Under the pieces are notes generated by a model, which worked only from the letters and a program-made list of their open reading frames with translations, was not told the origin of the DNA and made no database searches. Below, in pieces: positions 9,211 through 16,511 of a DNA stretch of 64,000 nucleotides. Origin of the DNA: an uncultured Clostridia bacterium (GTDB lineage: Bacteria > Bacillota > Clostridia > UMGS1810); NCBI GenBank assembly GCA_934500705.1, contig CAKSTI010000009.1, positions 53,583 to 117,582 on the forward strand. Direction: 5' to 3'. Every line of letters starts with the position of its first letter. Position 1 is the first letter of the stretch. A program made the position numbers and the translations under genes.

Positions 9211-9891
9211 TTACACATTAATCAATTCATTTGCCTCTTTAACCTTTGCGTCATACACTTCTTTGTCCACGGCGCCGTTATCAAGCAGCCAGTTTCCCAA
9301 GTCCTCTGCTGTGTCCATACCTTCCTGAGATATGCCGTCGTGCTTTACAAATGCAGACCACACCGTCAGCAGGACTATTTTAACATCTTTGAAAAACGAT
9401 ATTTTTTCTATGTATTCAAGGTCGTAGCTAAGTTTTTGTTCCCACGTTATACCGTTCCTGCCGCTTATCTGCGCAAGCCCCGTAAGACCCGGGCTTACAG
9501 TGTGGCGTTTGCGCTGCTCGGGCGTCATAAACACCATATCACGTACAAGGAGCGGACGAGGACCGACAACGCTCATATCGCCTTTTAAAATATTTATCGC
9601 CTCCGGCAATTCGTCAAGACTCGTCGCTCTGATAAACTTACCGAATTTCGTCAATCTTTCGCTATCCGGAAGTAAATTGCCGTTGGCATCTCTCTTATCG
9701 GTCATTGTACGAAATTTATACAAATAAAATATCTTTTCGTCTTTTCCGGGGCGTGGTTGCTTAAATAAAATCGGTGAGCCGAGGTTTATTCTAACAAGCA
9801 GTGCAACTATCGCATACAGCCAACAGAACACCGAGAGTGCCGCAAGGGCGCAGACAATATCCGCAAGGCGTTTAACGTATTTTTTATACAT
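9211..9891 (-). CDS. Initiating sugar-phosphate transferase (PglC/WcaJ family)
   Basis: A monotopic phosphoglycosyl transferase of about 226 residues. One N-terminal hydrophobic segment (ADIVCALAALSVFCWLYAIV) is followed by ILFKQPRPGKDEKIFYLYKF and by ATSLDELPEAINILKGDMS; the Asp-Glu dyad in SLDELPE is the catalytic pair of the family, and SVVGPRPLL follows. It transfers a sugar-1-phosphate from a UDP-sugar to undecaprenyl phosphate and so starts repeat-unit synthesis. The ATG at 9891 is preferred because AGAGGTG lies 5 bases upstream. It overlaps the end of the aminotransferase gene by 8 bases. Confidence 0.95.
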   Translation of the reverse strand: MYKKYVKRLADIVCALAALSVFCWLYAIVALLVRINLGSPILFKQPRPGKDEKIFYLYKFRTMTDKRDANGNLLPDSERLTKFGKFIRATSLDELPEAINILKGDMSVVGPRPLLVRDMVFMTPEQRKRHTVSPGLTGLAQISGRNGITWEQKLSYDLEYIEKISFFKDVKIVLLTVWSAFVKHDGISQEGMDTAEDLGNWLLDNGAVDKEVYDAKVKEANELINV

Positions 9892-11011
9892 CAAAACACC
9901 TCTTAATTGTATCAATAACTCTGTCTTGCTGCTGCTCGGTCATTTTTATGTCCGATGGCAGGCACAGACCACGTTCAAAAATATCCTCACCGACGTTGTC
10001 ACCGTCAACGGTTATGAAATCCCTGTCCGCATATATAGGCTGCATATGCATCGGTTTCCATATCGGACGGGACTCTATGTTTTCATTTTCGAGCGCAAGC
10101 CTGATTTTTTCGGGCGTTACCTTGCCCATAACATCTTTGTTTATCGTTATGCAACTGAGCCAAAAATTCGGCTGTGAACATTCAAGATAGGGGTTCATTT
10201 CAACGGGCAGGTCGGCAAATGCTTTTTTGTAGCGATTGTATATATCGGTTTTGAGTTTGCGGTGCTGCTCAATATGTATAAGCTGACCTCTGCCAATCCC
10301 GGCAACAATGTTACTCATACGGTAATTGTAGCCAAGCTCGCTGTGCTGATACCAGGGAGCGGGGTCACGTGACTGTGTGGAATAAAATCTGACCTTTTTT
10401 ACCGCTTCAACATCGTCGGACAGAAACATTCCGCCGCCGGAGGTAGTAATTATTTTATTGCCGTTAAAACTTATTGCGTTGTATTTGCCGAACGTTCCCG
10501 TCTGCTTGCCTTTGTAGGTTGCGGAGAGGGACTCGGCGGCATCCTCAATCAGCGTTACGCCATACTTTTTGCACAAATCGCATATTTCGTCGAGTTTAGC
10601 CGGAGTACCGTATAGATTGGCAACAACAACGGCTTTTGCTTTGCCTTTATATTTTTCAAGAGCTTTTTCAAGCGCTTTGGGGTTCATATTCCAAGTTTCC
10701 CTCTCGGAGTCGACGAACACCTGAACGCCGCCTAAGTAGCTTACCGGGTTTACCGTTGCGGCAAAGGTTAAATCGGAACAGATTACCACATCGCCGTGTG
10801 AAACACCTGCCAGTTTAAATGCCATATGAAGTGCGTGTGTGCCGGCAGACATAGCGGCGGCATCGGCGCAGCCTACATATGCGGCAACTTCCTTTTCAAA
10901 CTTATTTACATTTTCGCCAAGAGGAGCCACCCAGTTAGAGTCAAAGGCTTCTTTTACAAATTTCTGTTCCTCGCCGTGCATAGTGGGTGAGGACAACCAT
11001 ATTTTATCCAT
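9884..11011 (-). CDS. DegT/DnrJ/EryC1/StrS-family sugar aminotransferase
   Basis: A PLP-dependent enzyme of about 375 residues. The N-terminus IWLSSPTMHGEEQKFVKEAF and NWVAPLGENV are typical of PglE-like UDP-4-keto-6-deoxy-sugar aminotransferases. LIEDAAESLSATYKG contains the PLP-contacting Asp, and AISFNGNKIITTSGGGM contains the Schiff-base lysine. It would make an amino sugar donor for the initiating transferase encoded next to it. The ATG at 11011 has AGGAGG 7 bases upstream, so the earlier in-frame methionine at 11053 is not the start. No dehydratase gene is visible in the window; the keto sugar must come from elsewhere. Confidence 0.93.
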   Translation of the reverse strand: MDKIWLSSPTMHGEEQKFVKEAFDSNWVAPLGENVNKFEKEVAAYVGCADAAAMSAGTHALHMAFKLAGVSHGDVVICSDLTFAATVNPVSYLGGVQVFVDSERETWNMNPKALEKALEKYKGKAKAVVVANLYGTPAKLDEICDLCKKYGVTLIEDAAESLSATYKGKQTGTFGKYNAISFNGNKIITTSGGGMFLSDDVEAVKKVRFYSTQSRDPAPWYQHSELGYNYRMSNIVAGIGRGQLIHIEQHRKLKTDIYNRYKKAFADLPVEMNPYLECSQPNFWLSCITINKDVMGKVTPEKIRLALENENIESRPIWKPMHMQPIYADRDFITVDGDNVGEDIFERGLCLPSDIKMTEQQQDRVIDTIKRCFDV

Positions 11012-11065
11012 TACTTTTCCTCCTGTTCGATAAGGGGTACAAAACTCAATCATTCAACGTTTTAG

Positions 11066-13534
11066 TCATATCGCAACATTCTGTTTCAAATTCCATTTAA
11101 AGCCGACAGCGGTCAGCTTTGCTATCTGATTTTCGGTAAGTTTACCGTTTTTATACTTTGTGCGCTGATTGGCACACCAACTGCCGAGTTTTGCACCGGT
11201 GTCGGTGACGTAGCGGTTGGAAACATCGCAGTTGCCGAAAAACCTTCTGTATTCTTTAAGGTTTTCGTAAAAGCTGTTCCAGGCGGCGTCGTTGGCATTC
11301 CAGACAATGCTCAGCGTTTCGAGCTTTTGAACGCAGTCAGATTTGAGCTTGCCTTTTGAGTATTTGCTGCGCTGTGCGGCAATCCAGGCGCCGAGCGGAA
11401 AACCGTCGGGTGACTTGTATGACGACGGCGGATTGAGATTGCCGAAAGCGTCATAATACTTTTTTGCCTCATCGTAACCTTGCTGCCAGCGGCTGCGGTC
11501 ACGGTGCCAGCTCATACCGATTGCTTCGAGCAGGTCTGTCTGCTGTTTCGGCAGGCGCTTTTTCGAGTAGCTGTAGCGCTGACCGGAAATCCATATACCG
11601 AGGTTTAAACCGCTTGCCGTACGGTAGTGCAGGTTTACATTCAAGTCGCCGTTTTCGGCATAATACCTCTTTGCCTCGTCATAATAGGCAAGCCAGGTAC
11701 GTTGATTTACCGAGTTCCAGTTCATACCTATCTGTTCAAGCTGTTTTATTCGCTCGTCGGACAGAGTGCCGTCGGCGTAGCACTTCATACAGTTGCGGTG
11801 CCATCTGCCGAGGTTCAAGCCGTCGTCGGTAACAAAGTCGGCAGGAATGTCAAGATTGCCGTGCTCATCGTAATAGCGCTTGGCGGCATCAAACTTAATC
11901 TGCCATATGTCATCAGTTTCCCAGAGCATACCGATGCCGTTTAAACGGCGTATTTGCTCCGGGGTTAAAAAACCGGTTTTGTAATTTTTGCGCTGGTTTA
12001 ATATCCAGCAATACAGCTGCGGTTCGGATTTATCGGGTTTCAGATTACCGTGGGTTTTGTAATACCTTTCGGCACTTTGAAATCCGCTTTCCCATTGGCG
12101 CTGTTTGAGTGTGAGCCAGGACATACCTATCTTTTCGAGCCTTGCGGTTCGGCTTTCGGACAGGGTGCCGTTTTTGTGGGCAATTCTCTGCGTCACTATC
12201 CACTGACCGAGGTTGCAGCCGTTTTCGTCACGGTACAGAGAATGGGGGAGAAGGTTCCCGTTTTTCTCATAATAACTCTTTGCGGCGGCGTACATATTGT
12301 CCCAGGAATAGGTTATGGCACGTTCGAGTTTGTCGAAAATTTCACGGCAGTTGCGTGTTTCGTCAAAAATGGTAAAACGCTCGTTCACAATATCCGAGCC
12401 TTTGCCGAGTTCACGGTAGAAATCGACAGTTTCAGCCATTTCGTCGGTGACATCGTTGATACTGCGCAGATTTTCAAAGTTCAGCACCACGTCAAAAATA
12501 ACGGCGTTGTCCTTTGCGCTTGCGGACAGCGCTCTGCCGATTTGCTGTTTGTATATAATCGGCGACACGGTGGGACGCAGTAAAATTACGCCGTTTATGC
12601 CGTCTATGTGGATACCTTCGTTTAGCATATCGATGCAGAAAAGCAGTTTAAGCCGTTCGCTTTGGTCTGCCTTAAAATCCGCAAAAGCGGAGCTTGTTTC
12701 CGGATTGTCGGAATAGGCACAGTAAACATTCGGCTCTCTGTCAACCTTTGAAAACCATTCCGGTATCTTTGCAATCATTTCACGCATATGCTCTACGCCG
12801 GAGCAGAAAACGATGTACTTGCCGTTTTTTTGCATAAACTTGCGGAAAATCTCCTCCAGTCCGTCGGCGTTTTCCAGAGCACGTTTGAGCGCATCAAGGT
12901 ACTTTTCCGCACGGTCGTGCACGGCTTTATTCTTAATCTTGCCGATTTTGGCGCTATATCTTTCAAACTCGCCTTTGTAAGAGAAAACCGAAAGCACGTA
13001 CTTTGGCGGTGTGAGTATACCACGCACTATTGCCTCGCCGAGCGTCATATGCGACGCTATGCGGCCGTCGAATAATTCGTCCGCCATATCACGCTTATTG
13101 TCAAGGTAGCGGATATTGGTTGCGGAAAGTCCGAGGACTTTTGCGTCGGGGTACAGCGAAAGCAAATTCCTAACGCCCTTGCCCCATTGCTGTGCGCCTG
13201 CTCTGTGAAATTCGTCCAGAATGATGAAATCAGGCTTTAACTCGCTCATTTCCGCCTCGCCCATAAGCATAAGTGCGGAATAGGTGAGAAATGTGATGTT
13301 ACTGCCGTCAAACGACGGATTTGCCTTTTTTATGTTTTCAAGCTGTGTTTTGAAAATGTATTCACCGGGTGAAATCCAGCAGACTCTCTTGTTCCTGTTG
13401 TCATCACAAAGGCGGAAAGCGATAAACGACTTTCCCGTTCCGGTCGGGTGAATTACGGCGGCTTTGCCATAGAGAGAAAGCATATCCTCGGCATTTTTGT
13501 ATGCGGTGAGATTGTGCTCGTACAAATCAATCAA
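11066..13534 (-). CDS. SF2 helicase with six HA (helicase-associated) repeats
   Basis: An 822-residue protein. Walker A is HPTGTGKS (residues 29-36), the DEAH-box variant DEFH is at 107-110, and LGLSATN is motif III. The second helicase domain runs to about residue 380, with IVFCSGVEHM and QIGRALSAS (motif VI). Residues about 405-820 hold six tandem repeats of about 68 residues with the pattern W-x-A-x-x-YY-x-x-x-GNL ... LG-x-W-x-x-x-QR ... L-x-x-IGM-x-W, typical of the HA domain. It starts at TTG with GGGAGGG 7 bases upstream. It is the first gene after the invertible promoter and 54 bases before the aminotransferase gene. HA domains are thought to bind nucleic acid; its role in a polysaccharide operon is unknown. 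Confidence 0.93.
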   Translation of the reverse strand: MIDLYEHNLTAYKNAEDMLSLYGKAAVIHPTGTGKSFIAFRLCDDNRNKRVCWISPGEYIFKTQLENIKKANPSFDGSNITFLTYSALMLMGEAEMSELKPDFIILDEFHRAGAQQWGKGVRNLLSLYPDAKVLGLSATNIRYLDNKRDMADELFDGRIASHMTLGEAIVRGILTPPKYVLSVFSYKGEFERYSAKIGKIKNKAVHDRAEKYLDALKRALENADGLEEIFRKFMQKNGKYIVFCSGVEHMREMIAKIPEWFSKVDREPNVYCAYSDNPETSSAFADFKADQSERLKLLFCIDMLNEGIHIDGINGVILLRPTVSPIIYKQQIGRALSASAKDNAVIFDVVLNFENLRSINDVTDEMAETVDFYRELGKGSDIVNERFTIFDETRNCREIFDKLERAITYSWDNMYAAAKSYYEKNGNLLPHSLYRDENGCNLGQWIVTQRIAHKNGTLSESRTARLEKIGMSWLTLKQRQWESGFQSAERYYKTHGNLKPDKSEPQLYCWILNQRKNYKTGFLTPEQIRRLNGIGMLWETDDIWQIKFDAAKRYYDEHGNLDIPADFVTDDGLNLGRWHRNCMKCYADGTLSDERIKQLEQIGMNWNSVNQRTWLAYYDEAKRYYAENGDLNVNLHYRTASGLNLGIWISGQRYSYSKKRLPKQQTDLLEAIGMSWHRDRSRWQQGYDEAKKYYDAFGNLNPPSSYKSPDGFPLGAWIAAQRSKYSKGKLKSDCVQKLETLSIVWNANDAAWNSFYENLKEYRRFFGNCDVSNRYVTDTGAKLGSWCANQRTKYKNGKLTENQIAKLTAVGFKWNLKQNVAI

Positions 13535-13550
13535 TGACAGACCCTCCCGA

Positions 13551-13580
13551 ATAACAACACAATTTATATTGTGTTGTTAT
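13551..13580. repeat. Inverted repeat, left copy of the switch (IR-L)
   Basis: A 30-base near-perfect palindrome with arms ATAACAACACAAT and ATTGTGTTGTTAT and an asymmetric centre (TTTA). Its reverse complement matches 13761-13790 at 26 of 30 positions, including a 17-base run of identity. It lies between the helicase ribosome site and the segment that carries the promoter. Paired arms with an asymmetric core are what a tyrosine recombinase site looks like. Confidence 0.88.
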
Positions 13581-13616
13581 TTTTAGCGTCAGGCAGCTCT
13601 CCGTACAAAAGTATTC

Positions 13617-13645
13617 ATAAAAAAGCGCACAAAAAATAAAGTCAA
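13617..13645 (-). promoter_or_regulatory. Weak candidate promoter toward the helicase
   Basis: On the minus strand TTGACT (13640-13645) is followed after 17 bases by TTTTAT (13617-13622). The -35 is good and the -10 is poor, so basal transcription of the polysaccharide operon in the present orientation is possible but probably weak. Confidence 0.35.
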
Positions 13646-13668
13646 TTTGCAAAAATTTGCACTTTGAC
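13641..13668. promoter_or_regulatory. Dyad symmetry inside the invertible segment
   Basis: GTCAATTTGCAAA and TTTGCACTTTGAC form an imperfect 28-base dyad (11 of 13 arm positions match). It could be an operator for a regulator or an accessory site for the recombinase. It overlaps the -35 of the weak minus-strand promoter. Confidence 0.45.
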
Positions 13669-13711
13669 CCTGATTTTGTGTTTTTTTTGCACGGATATTT
13701 AGGAGCACCTA

Positions 13712-13740
13712 TTGACTTTTGCCCCAAAATTATATATAAT
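13712..13740 (+). promoter_or_regulatory. Consensus sigma-A promoter in the invertible segment
   Basis: TTGACT (13712-13717), a 17-base spacer and TATAAT (13735-13740) on the plus strand. Initiation is expected near 13747, running into the 3' end of the recombinase gene in antisense. No plus-strand gene lies downstream, which makes sense only if the segment can be turned round. Confidence 0.85.
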
Positions 13741-13760
13741 ATTTGATGTATTTGAATTGG

Positions 13761-13790
13761 TTGACAACACAATATAAATTATGTTGTTAA
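13761..13790. repeat. Inverted repeat, right copy of the switch (IR-R)
   Basis: Contains ACAACACAATATAAATT followed by ATGTTGTTAA; it matches the reverse complement of 13551-13580 at 26 of 30 positions. The last codons and the stop of the recombinase gene (13779-13781) lie inside it. Recombinases acting on sites at the edge of their own gene are common in DNA inversion systems. Confidence 0.88.
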
Positions 13791-14624
13791 TATCAAACCG
13801 AGCTTTTGTATATGCTCACGGTGTATACTGCCGCTCTCCATTGTATATATCCTGGTTGTGTTTATGCTCGAATGGCCGAGAATGTCGGCAAGTCTTACGA
13901 TGTCTTTTTCATATGTATAATATGTGCGTGCAAAAAGGTGGCGCAGATTGTGCGGAAACACCTTTGTTTTCTTTACCTCTGCCGCTTTGCAAAGTTTGTT
14001 CATCTCTCGCCAGATGTTGGAGCGGTTGAGAGGTCTGCCGCTGCGTGTTACGAAGACGCAGCCGCTTTTTATTCCTTTTTCCTTCATATAACGTGTCAGT
14101 ATTCTGCACAGTTTGTCGGGAAGTATTACGGTTCGGCATTTCCCTTTGCACATTACGGCGGCACGCTTCTTTAAAACCGCATCGGCGGTTATGAATTTAA
14201 GTTCCGACACACGGATACCGCAGGCGCATATTGTCTGCATAAGGTAGAAAAGGCGTCGGTTTTTCTTTGCTTTGGCACATTTGAGGAGGCGGTTGTATTC
14301 CGTTTTTGTAAGCTCTTTGTCGTCGCTGTAAAATATTTCACGCTGAATTTTAAAGGTTTTTACTTTGAGATGCGGCGCTCCGAGAAAATCAAAGAAAGAA
14401 TTGAGCGCAGATATGGCGCAGTTTGCCGTGGTGAGTTTGCAGGTTTTTGCAAGATGTTCTTTGTAGCGCAGAACAAGCGCCTTGTCCACGGTTTGCGCAC
14501 AGAGCCAAACGATAAATTTCGATATGCTGCGCACGTAGTTTTCCACGGTAAAGGCGGATTTTTCCTCGCTTATGAGATGATTTTTAAAAAGTTTGAGTGA
14601 TGTTTGTTCAATTACGCAGTTCAT
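13779..14624 (-). CDS. Tyrosine recombinase (probable DNA invertase)
   Basis: A 281-residue recombinase with an N-terminal SAM-like core-binding domain (about residues 1-95) and a C-terminal catalytic domain. All active-site residues are visible: R138 in CGIRVSEL, K162, H225 and R228 in HNLRH, H251 in LGHSS, and the nucleophile Y260 in TRIYT. Length is that of XerC/D-like enzymes and of small tyrosine invertases, without the AP2-like arm-binding domain of phage integrases. It has its own promoter at 14658-14686 and AAGGGG before the ATG. The gene ends inside the right inverted repeat, which points to promoter inversion as its job. No phage genes are near. Confidence 0.95.
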   Translation of the reverse strand: MNCVIEQTSLKLFKNHLISEEKSAFTVENYVRSISKFIVWLCAQTVDKALVLRYKEHLAKTCKLTTANCAISALNSFFDFLGAPHLKVKTFKIQREIFYSDDKELTKTEYNRLLKCAKAKKNRRLFYLMQTICACGIRVSELKFITADAVLKKRAAVMCKGKCRTVILPDKLCRILTRYMKEKGIKSGCVFVTRSGRPLNRSNIWREMNKLCKAAEVKKTKVFPHNLRHLFARTYYTYEKDIVRLADILGHSSINTTRIYTMESGSIHREHIQKLGLILTT

Positions 14625-14657
14625 TTGTTATTGCCCCTTTTAAAAGTGATTTCCTTT

Positions 14658-14686
14658 ATTATACAGAAAAACGGGGTGTTTTGAAA
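14658..14686 (-). promoter_or_regulatory. Promoter of the tyrosine recombinase gene
   Basis: TTTCAA (14681-14686), a 17-base spacer, then TATAAT (14658-14663) on the minus strand, about 35 bases before the ATG. The -10 is perfect and the -35 is weak. Confidence 0.65.
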
Positions 14687-14721
14687 AGAACAAAGCGGCC
14701 GGCTCACCGATTCGGCGAGCC
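14683..14721 (-). terminator. Terminator after the SLH protein gene
   Basis: GGCTCGCC and GGTGAGCC on the minus strand form an 8-bp stem with a 5-base loop (14701-14721), followed by a T-rich but interrupted tail. It separates the SLH gene from the recombinase promoter. Confidence 0.6.
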
Positions 14722-14732
14722 GACCACCCATA

Positions 14733-16511
14733 TCACATAAAAGGAGTTATGTTATCTGCTTTAAGAGGACCGAAGCCTGCCTCTTTAACACATTTCTGCC
14801 CGAGGGGAGTGAGCATAAACTTTGCCATTTTCCTTGCCGGTGCGTCCTCCGGTGTGTCTTTTCTCAAAACGATGTAGGTATTGTTGGAGAGAGGATAGCT
14901 TCCGTCCGCAATGGTCTTATCATTCGGCTCAACCCCGTCTACCGAGAGGAGTTTGAGGGTTTTGCTTGTGTCATAGAACATATCCATATTTTTAAAGTAG
15001 TAATATATGCTGTATCCGAGGGCGTAACCCGCGGGGTCTTTTGTTTCTGCGCCCACAACGTCGGTTAGTACGTTTGACATAGAAATGGACGTTGTTTCGT
15101 TTCTTATCTTTTCGTTAATCTCTTTGCCGTTTAAGAAGTGCCTTTCCATCTGTGCGTGGCTTCCGGAGTCATTGTTGCGGCAGTAGGGGTAGAGAAGTGC
15201 GTCCGGTCCGCCGATGTCTTTCCAGTTCTCATAGGCGTTGTCAACGTATATTTTGCTTATCTGCTCGCTTGTAAGCCCCGTTGCCGGGTTGTCTGCATTG
15301 GTAAAGAATATCATTGCGTCATAGGCTATGGGGACAAGTTCAAGCTCAACGCCCTTTTCCTTTGCAAGCTCCAAAACGTCACTTGCCGGGTATACCGAGG
15401 CAAATAACATATCAACCTCACCGTTTATGAGCCTTTCGTAAGATGCGTGGCTCTTACTGTGCTTTTGCGGCTTGCCTTTGTGGTTGTATCCGTTTAAAAA
15501 GAGGTTGCCGTAAACAGCCTCGGTGAAAGGATACGTAGAGGTTGAGCCATCGATTACGGGCATTTTTTTATCAAAACCGTATTCAATCGCCGTTTTTGTG
15601 GGGTAAGTAATATACATTGCTGCGGCGTCGTCTGCACACCGTGCGGTCTGATAACGTTTTGCGCTCTCCTGCGGGTTATAATAATAATTGACTATGTATC
15701 CGCCCTCCGGATCTTCATCCGGTATATCGGTTTCCACGTTGGCATAGGGTGCGGCGTTTTTTAAAAGCGCATAGGAACCACGTGCCCAGTCGGAGATTTT
15801 ATCTGCGTCCGCAATGTTTAAGTAACCGTTGACTTCATCATCGGTAACGTCCTTTTTGATATCCTGGTATCCCGTTGCGGCAATGGTGCGTGCAATCATT
15901 GTAACAAGTTCCTCGTTGGAAACGTTGCGCTCGGGCGCAAAGGTCTTTTCATCGTCACCTTGTACGATACCGTATGCCTTGGCATTTGCAACGTCACCGT
16001 AGAACCAGTCATCCTTTTTAACATCGTCAAATCCGGGGTCGGCGGCGTCCGATTTGCTCACGCCCAAAAGGCGCATCGCCATTGCGGTTGCCTCGGCACG
16101 GGTAATGTCGGCAAACGGCAGTGCCCTGCCCTCGTCATCGCCGTTTACAATTCCGTGCTGTGCCGCCTGCTCCATAATGTAGATTTCAAACGAATCGTCG
16201 TCATCGGTAAACTTTGCCTCCGGCATAACGTATGCCTCAACCGTTCTTTCGGCATTTTCTGCCGGGACAACGGCGTAGAAGGTGTCGTCACGCAGAGCCG
16301 ACATAGGTATTACCGTCTTGTCGTCCGCATAACGCAGAATAAGACGTGAATAGGTCTGGTAATCCTCGGTGAATATTTTGGTGCCTTCCGGGTAAGCAAA
16401 GCTTATTGTGACAAAATCTTTGCCGGCGGTCTTGTCCTCGGCGAGTGCCGGGATAGCTGATGAAAGTGCCATTACGGCGGTAAGGGTAATGCTTAAAACC
16501 TTTCTTTTCAT
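14733..16511 (-). CDS. SLH-domain protein with PstS-like binding domain
   Basis: A 592-residue secreted protein. Residues 1-24 form a signal peptide ending at PALAED. Residues about 110-260 contain SLH-type repeats (ITRAEATAMAMRLLGVS, DDWFYGDVANAKAYGIVQGD, VSNEELVTMIARTIA, ISDWARGSYALLKN), which usually attach proteins to secondary cell-wall polymers. From about residue 310 the segment VIDGSTSTYPFTEAVYGN and later IAYDAMIFFTNADNPATGLT resemble phosphate ABC transporter substrate-binding proteins. No transporter genes are adjacent. It overlaps the upstream gene by 4 bases (ATGA), so the two are translationally coupled. It may bind phosphate or another anion at the wall. Confidence 0.85.
   Translation of the reverse strand: MKRKVLSITLTAVMALSSAIPALAEDKTAGKDFVTISFAYPEGTKIFTEDYQTYSRLILRYADDKTVIPMSALRDDTFYAVVPAENAERTVEAYVMPEAKFTDDDDSFEIYIMEQAAQHGIVNGDDEGRALPFADITRAEATAMAMRLLGVSKSDAADPGFDDVKKDDWFYGDVANAKAYGIVQGDDEKTFAPERNVSNEELVTMIARTIAATGYQDIKKDVTDDEVNGYLNIADADKISDWARGSYALLKNAAPYANVETDIPDEDPEGGYIVNYYYNPQESAKRYQTARCADDAAAMYITYPTKTAIEYGFDKKMPVIDGSTSTYPFTEAVYGNLFLNGYNHKGKPQKHSKSHASYERLINGEVDMLFASVYPASDVLELAKEKGVELELVPIAYDAMIFFTNADNPATGLTSEQISKIYVDNAYENWKDIGGPDALLYPYCRNNDSGSHAQMERHFLNGKEINEKIRNETTSISMSNVLTDVVGAETKDPAGYALGYSIYYYFKNMDMFYDTSKTLKLLSVDGVEPNDKTIADGSYPLSNNTYIVLRKDTPEDAPARKMAKFMLTPLGQKCVKEAGFGPLKADNITPFM

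Larger units (their letters stand above)
13551..13790. other. Putative invertible promoter segment (phase switch)
   Basis: Two inverted repeats (13551-13580 and 13761-13790) bound about 180 bases with no gene. The segment holds a consensus promoter on the plus strand, pointing away from the helicase/polysaccharide operon. A tyrosine recombinase gene ends inside the right repeat. Inversion about the repeat centres would move the promoter to roughly 13601-13629 on the minus strand, about 60 bases in front of the helicase start. The recombinase stop codon lies on the outer side of the right repeat's centre, so the gene would stay intact in both orientations. The architecture is seen; inversion itself is inferred. 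Confidence 0.8.

Noticed and set aside
13731..13736. A minus-strand TATAAT in the palindromic A/T stretch as the operon promoter
   Set aside because: The hexamer 17 bases upstream is ATTCAA, a poor -35, whereas the same stretch gives a full consensus promoter on the plus strand.
13527..13772. An 81-codon minus-strand frame across the invertible segment
   Set aside because: It runs through both promoter signals and most of the repeat-bounded segment, has no ribosome site and no recognisable protein, and would be destroyed by inversion.
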